Of a stretch of DNA of 9,477 nucleotides, positions 7,965 through 9,477 are shown in pieces. Source of the stretch: an uncultured Eubacteriales bacterium (GTDB lineage Bacteria; Bacillota; Clostridia; Lachnospirales; Anaerotignaceae); assembly GCA_959604475.1 (NCBI GenBank), contig CAUHBX010000022.1, positions 1 to 9,477 of the forward strand, written 5' to 3'. The translations under genes were made by a program, and so were the position numbers. The notes below the pieces were generated by a model. The model searched no databases and had not been told where the DNA came from. It worked only from the letters and a program-made list of their open reading frames with translations. Each line of letters opens with the position of its first letter. The stretch's first letter is position 1.

Positions 7965-7985
7965 GAGTAAAGAAATTACTTTGTT
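7941..7985. repeat. Perfect 19-bp inverted repeat with 7-base loop over the oxidoreductase promoter
   Basis: AACAAAGTAATTTCTTTAC (7941-7959) is repeated in perfect inverted form at 7967-7985, around the loop CGCAAGA. The predicted promoter spacer, the upstream TGT and the first base of the -10 lie in one arm. The -35 lies across the loop. It could be an operator for a dimeric or tetrameric regulator, a DNA cruciform, or an RNA hairpin in read-through transcripts. It is not a standard terminator: the stem is AT-rich and no clean U-run follows. No target-site duplication flanks it. Confidence 0.85.
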
Positions 7986-8315
7986 GTCTTACAAGCAATT
8001 TGGTATATTGTATTTTTGCTGATTTTTTCAATGATTATGGGTATAAATCGACAATTAGTAGAATTATTTCTAAACAAAAATTTGAATTTTTTTATATTTT
8101 GTAAAAGAAAATAAAAAATAACAAACTTTTGAAGCAATAACATTATTAAATTGTTAATTATGTCACACATATAAATTTTCGGGAAGCCTTTCATTGAGTC
8201 TATATGCCTGAATTTCGGCATTTTTATTCGTTGAAAAAGGCAGATTGATGTCAGACAAAATGCTGCAATCGCTGTAAATAACTTATTTCAAGCAGATTTT
8301 AGGCTGCTTTATTTA
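7986..8315. other. AT-rich intergenic region without a convincing gene
   Basis: These 330 bases lie between two minus-strand genes. The only open frame of note on the minus strand (8221 down to 7976) has no ribosome binding site and low-complexity Ile/Phe/Lys/Asn content. Three weak hairpins are visible. AAGCAG/CTGCTT (8290-8295 and 8304-8309) lies just after the upstream gene's stop. A bulged stem spans about 8241-8273 and is followed on the minus strand by CCTTTTTC. ATGCC/GGCAT at about 8204-8221 is followed on the plus strand by TTTTATT. One of the first two may terminate the DUF4397 gene. I see no classical riboswitch. Confidence 0.45.
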
Positions 8316-9215
8316 TTATAAGCAGGCATTGCCGTCCGAGATGATAGTAAGTGTATAGTTATCGCCGTTTTTGGACGTAATAAGCATGTTGTTTACAGAG
8401 CCTGCCGGGAAGTTTTCAGATTCATTAATTAATATAATTCCGGTTCCCGATGCCGTAAGCTTTACATTGTGTACTCCGCTTGGAACGCCGATAAAGGCCG
8501 ACACCTCACCAAAGGTTATTCCTGCAATAACAGCTATACCGTCTATAAATACGTCCATGGCTGGAGCGTTCATAGAAAGCTGGGCAAAACGCAGATAAGC
8601 AGTATTAAAAAAGCATTTGGGGGCTGAACCGCTTATATCTGAAACAGAGTATATACTTCCGCTTCCGGAAAGAGCGAGAGTCGAACTCATTTCAGGAAGG
8701 GCCTTAAACCTGTAATTATACAAAAGCCTGTCGCTTCCGTCGGCTGAAAAGAATTCAATATCATAAATTCCAGGGGGTAAAGAAACGTACTCGGTACCTT
8801 TTCCAGCCTCAACATTTTCAGCAATTTTATCACTATTAATAAATATATTAACGTTGCCGCTGTCAGGAATCAAGTTAAAAAATCTTACATATGAGTAAGG
8901 AGATGCCGGTTGAGATGTGGTTTCGGTTTTTATGGTTGTTTCTGAAACATTTTTGGGCGTTTCGGGAGGGTTGTTTTCATATATAACTCCGCTTCTTCTT
9001 TCTCCGCCGCTTTCATCAGGTTCTATGAAGCTGACTGCGCTTTCGTTGTATTCGGTAGGCGGGATTCCGGCAGGCGTCACTTCGTCAATTTTTATTACTA
9101 CGTCAGAATTGCCTGTCTCAGTTTCTGATAAACTTAAATTTTCCGGGAAGGTTTTTGAATTTGTATAGTAGTTTCTTCTAACACTTCTTAAATTTATTTC
9201 TCCATTAATTAACAT
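8316..9215 (-). CDS. DUF4397 domain-containing protein with two tandem domains
   Basis: The protein has 299 residues. Residues about 107-195 (YVRFFNLIPDSGNVNIFINSD onward) and about 206-292 (LRFAQLSMNAPAMDVFIDG, then ITFGEVSAFIGVPSGVHNVK) are two successive copies of the DUF4397 beta-sandwich pattern: an aromatic-rich RF strand, D/N-V-x-I/V-F-I-x, then a GxY/H-x-V/I strand. The second copy is the clearer match. Residues 1-105 are polar, rich in Glu, Ser, Thr and Pro, and probably disordered. I see no signal peptide, membrane segment or sortase motif. DUF4397 is common in bacteria and usually found in exported or surface proteins, but its function is not established. ATG 9215 is preferred over ATG 9248 because GGGAG lies 7 bases before it and the 11 extra residues have no ribosome binding site. 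The gene diverges from dnaE across about 150 bases, and no partner gene is evident. Confidence 0.85.
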   Translation of the reverse strand: MLINGEINLRSVRRNYYTNSKTFPENLSLSETETGNSDVVIKIDEVTPAGIPPTEYNESAVSFIEPDESGGERRSGVIYENNPPETPKNVSETTIKTETTSQPASPYSYVRFFNLIPDSGNVNIFINSDKIAENVEAGKGTEYVSLPPGIYDIEFFSADGSDRLLYNYRFKALPEMSSTLALSGSGSIYSVSDISGSAPKCFFNTAYLRFAQLSMNAPAMDVFIDGIAVIAGITFGEVSAFIGVPSGVHNVKLTASGTGIILINESENFPAGSVNNMLITSKNGDNYTLTIISDGNACL

Positions 9216-9299
9216 ACACTCACTCCCATAATAACAGATATAAAACAATATGCCGTTCGGTCTGGAGGTGTTACAGTTTGAAAAAATTTTGTTAAAAAA

Positions 9300-9328
9300 T
9301 TGGTGTATATTTATATTTGTGTTATAAT
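9300..9328 (+). promoter_or_regulatory. Promoter of dnaE
   Basis: TTGGTG (9300-9305) and TATAAT (9323-9328) are separated by 17 bases, and TGT directly before the -10 (9320-9322) makes it an extended element. The predicted start near 9335 leaves a leader of about 34 bases before the ATG at 9369. Confidence 0.65.
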
Positions 9329-9368
9329 TGATATACCGTAATATGGTAGTGATTAGTGAGGTGAATAT

Positions 9369-9477
9369 ATGTCAGATAATGGACAACTAAAATTTACGCA
9401 TCTTCACGTGCATACTGAATACAGCCTATTGGACGGCTCGGCTAAAATAACAGAGCTTGTAAAGAGGGCTAAGGAGC
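9369..9477 (+). CDS. dnaE: DNA polymerase III alpha subunit, N-terminal 36 residues (cut by right edge)
   Basis: Only the first 36 codons are present. They contain FTHLHVHTEYSLLDGSAKI (residues 9-27), the conserved opening of the PHP domain that starts bacterial DnaE-type replicative polymerases. HLHVH carries the first metal-binding histidines, and EYSLLDG is close to invariant in the family. The protein would be the catalytic subunit that polymerises DNA at the replication fork. In Firmicutes that also carry PolC, DnaE usually extends primers; which form this is cannot be told from 36 residues. The start is supported by GAGGTG (9358-9363) 5 bases before the ATG and by an in-frame TGA at 9357. 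It has its own promoter and diverges from the DUF4397 gene. Confidence 0.93.
   Translation, partial: MSDNGQLKFTHLHVHTEYSLLDGSAKITELVKRAKE

Noticed and set aside
7941..7985. Inverted repeat as a rho-independent terminator or a miniature transposable element
   Set aside because: The stem is AT-rich and no proper U-run follows on the minus strand. There is no flanking duplication and no other copy in the window. A promoter-linked role fits better.
7976..8221. 81-codon minus-strand frame between the two genes
   Set aside because: It has no ribosome binding site, its composition is that of AT-rich DNA read in frame, and its end lies inside the right arm of the inverted repeat at the nifJ promoter.
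9216..9248. Longer DUF4397 protein starting at ATG 9248
   Set aside because: There is no ribosome binding site before 9248, whereas GGGAG lies 7 bases before ATG 9215.
1..9477. A defence island, CRISPR array, prophage, toxin-antitoxin pair or biosynthetic cluster
   Set aside because: No repeats with regular spacers, nuclease, integrase, transposase or paired small genes are visible. The genes look like separate housekeeping and sensory units.

Overview
The window looks like chromosomal DNA from a low-GC, strictly anaerobic member of the Firmicutes (class Clostridia). This rests on AT-rich intergenic DNA, strong AGGAGG-type ribosome binding sites, TATAAT-type promoters, a one-subunit pyruvate:ferredoxin oxidoreductase, and a Clostridia-style DUF4397 protein. 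The genus cannot be fixed from the sequence alone. I see no phage, transposase, tRNA, rRNA or CRISPR content.

Layout from left to right. Positions 1-264 (minus) hold the N-terminal part of an XRE-family helix-turn-helix repressor that runs off the left edge. A 335-base intergenic region follows, with divergent promoters and several short repeats. Positions 600-3413 (plus) encode a large hybrid sensor histidine kinase: an export signal, two extracytoplasmic solute-binding-like domains, one membrane segment, the kinase core and a receiver domain. A bidirectional terminator separates it from the convergent gene at 3485-4195 (minus), a small exported protein I do not recognise. Positions 4335-7868 (minus) encode pyruvate:ferredoxin (flavodoxin) oxidoreductase, ending at a perfect GC-rich hairpin terminator. 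Its promoter is embedded in a perfect 19-bp inverted repeat. A 330-base AT-rich stretch without a convincing gene follows. Positions 8316-9215 (minus) encode a protein with two DUF4397-like domains and a long low-complexity N-terminus. Diverging from it, the start of dnaE (DNA polymerase III alpha subunit) enters the right edge at 9369.

The genes appear to be independent transcription units, each with its own promoter or terminator, rather than one operon or a coordinated system. The best-understood roles are central anaerobic metabolism (acetyl-CoA and reduced ferredoxin from pyruvate) and replication (dnaE). The sensor kinase has no response-regulator gene beside it and no histidine phosphotransfer domain, so its output partner must lie elsewhere. 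I did not find a clear previously undescribed multi-gene system. The strongest non-coding signal is the 45-base inverted repeat over the oxidoreductase promoter.
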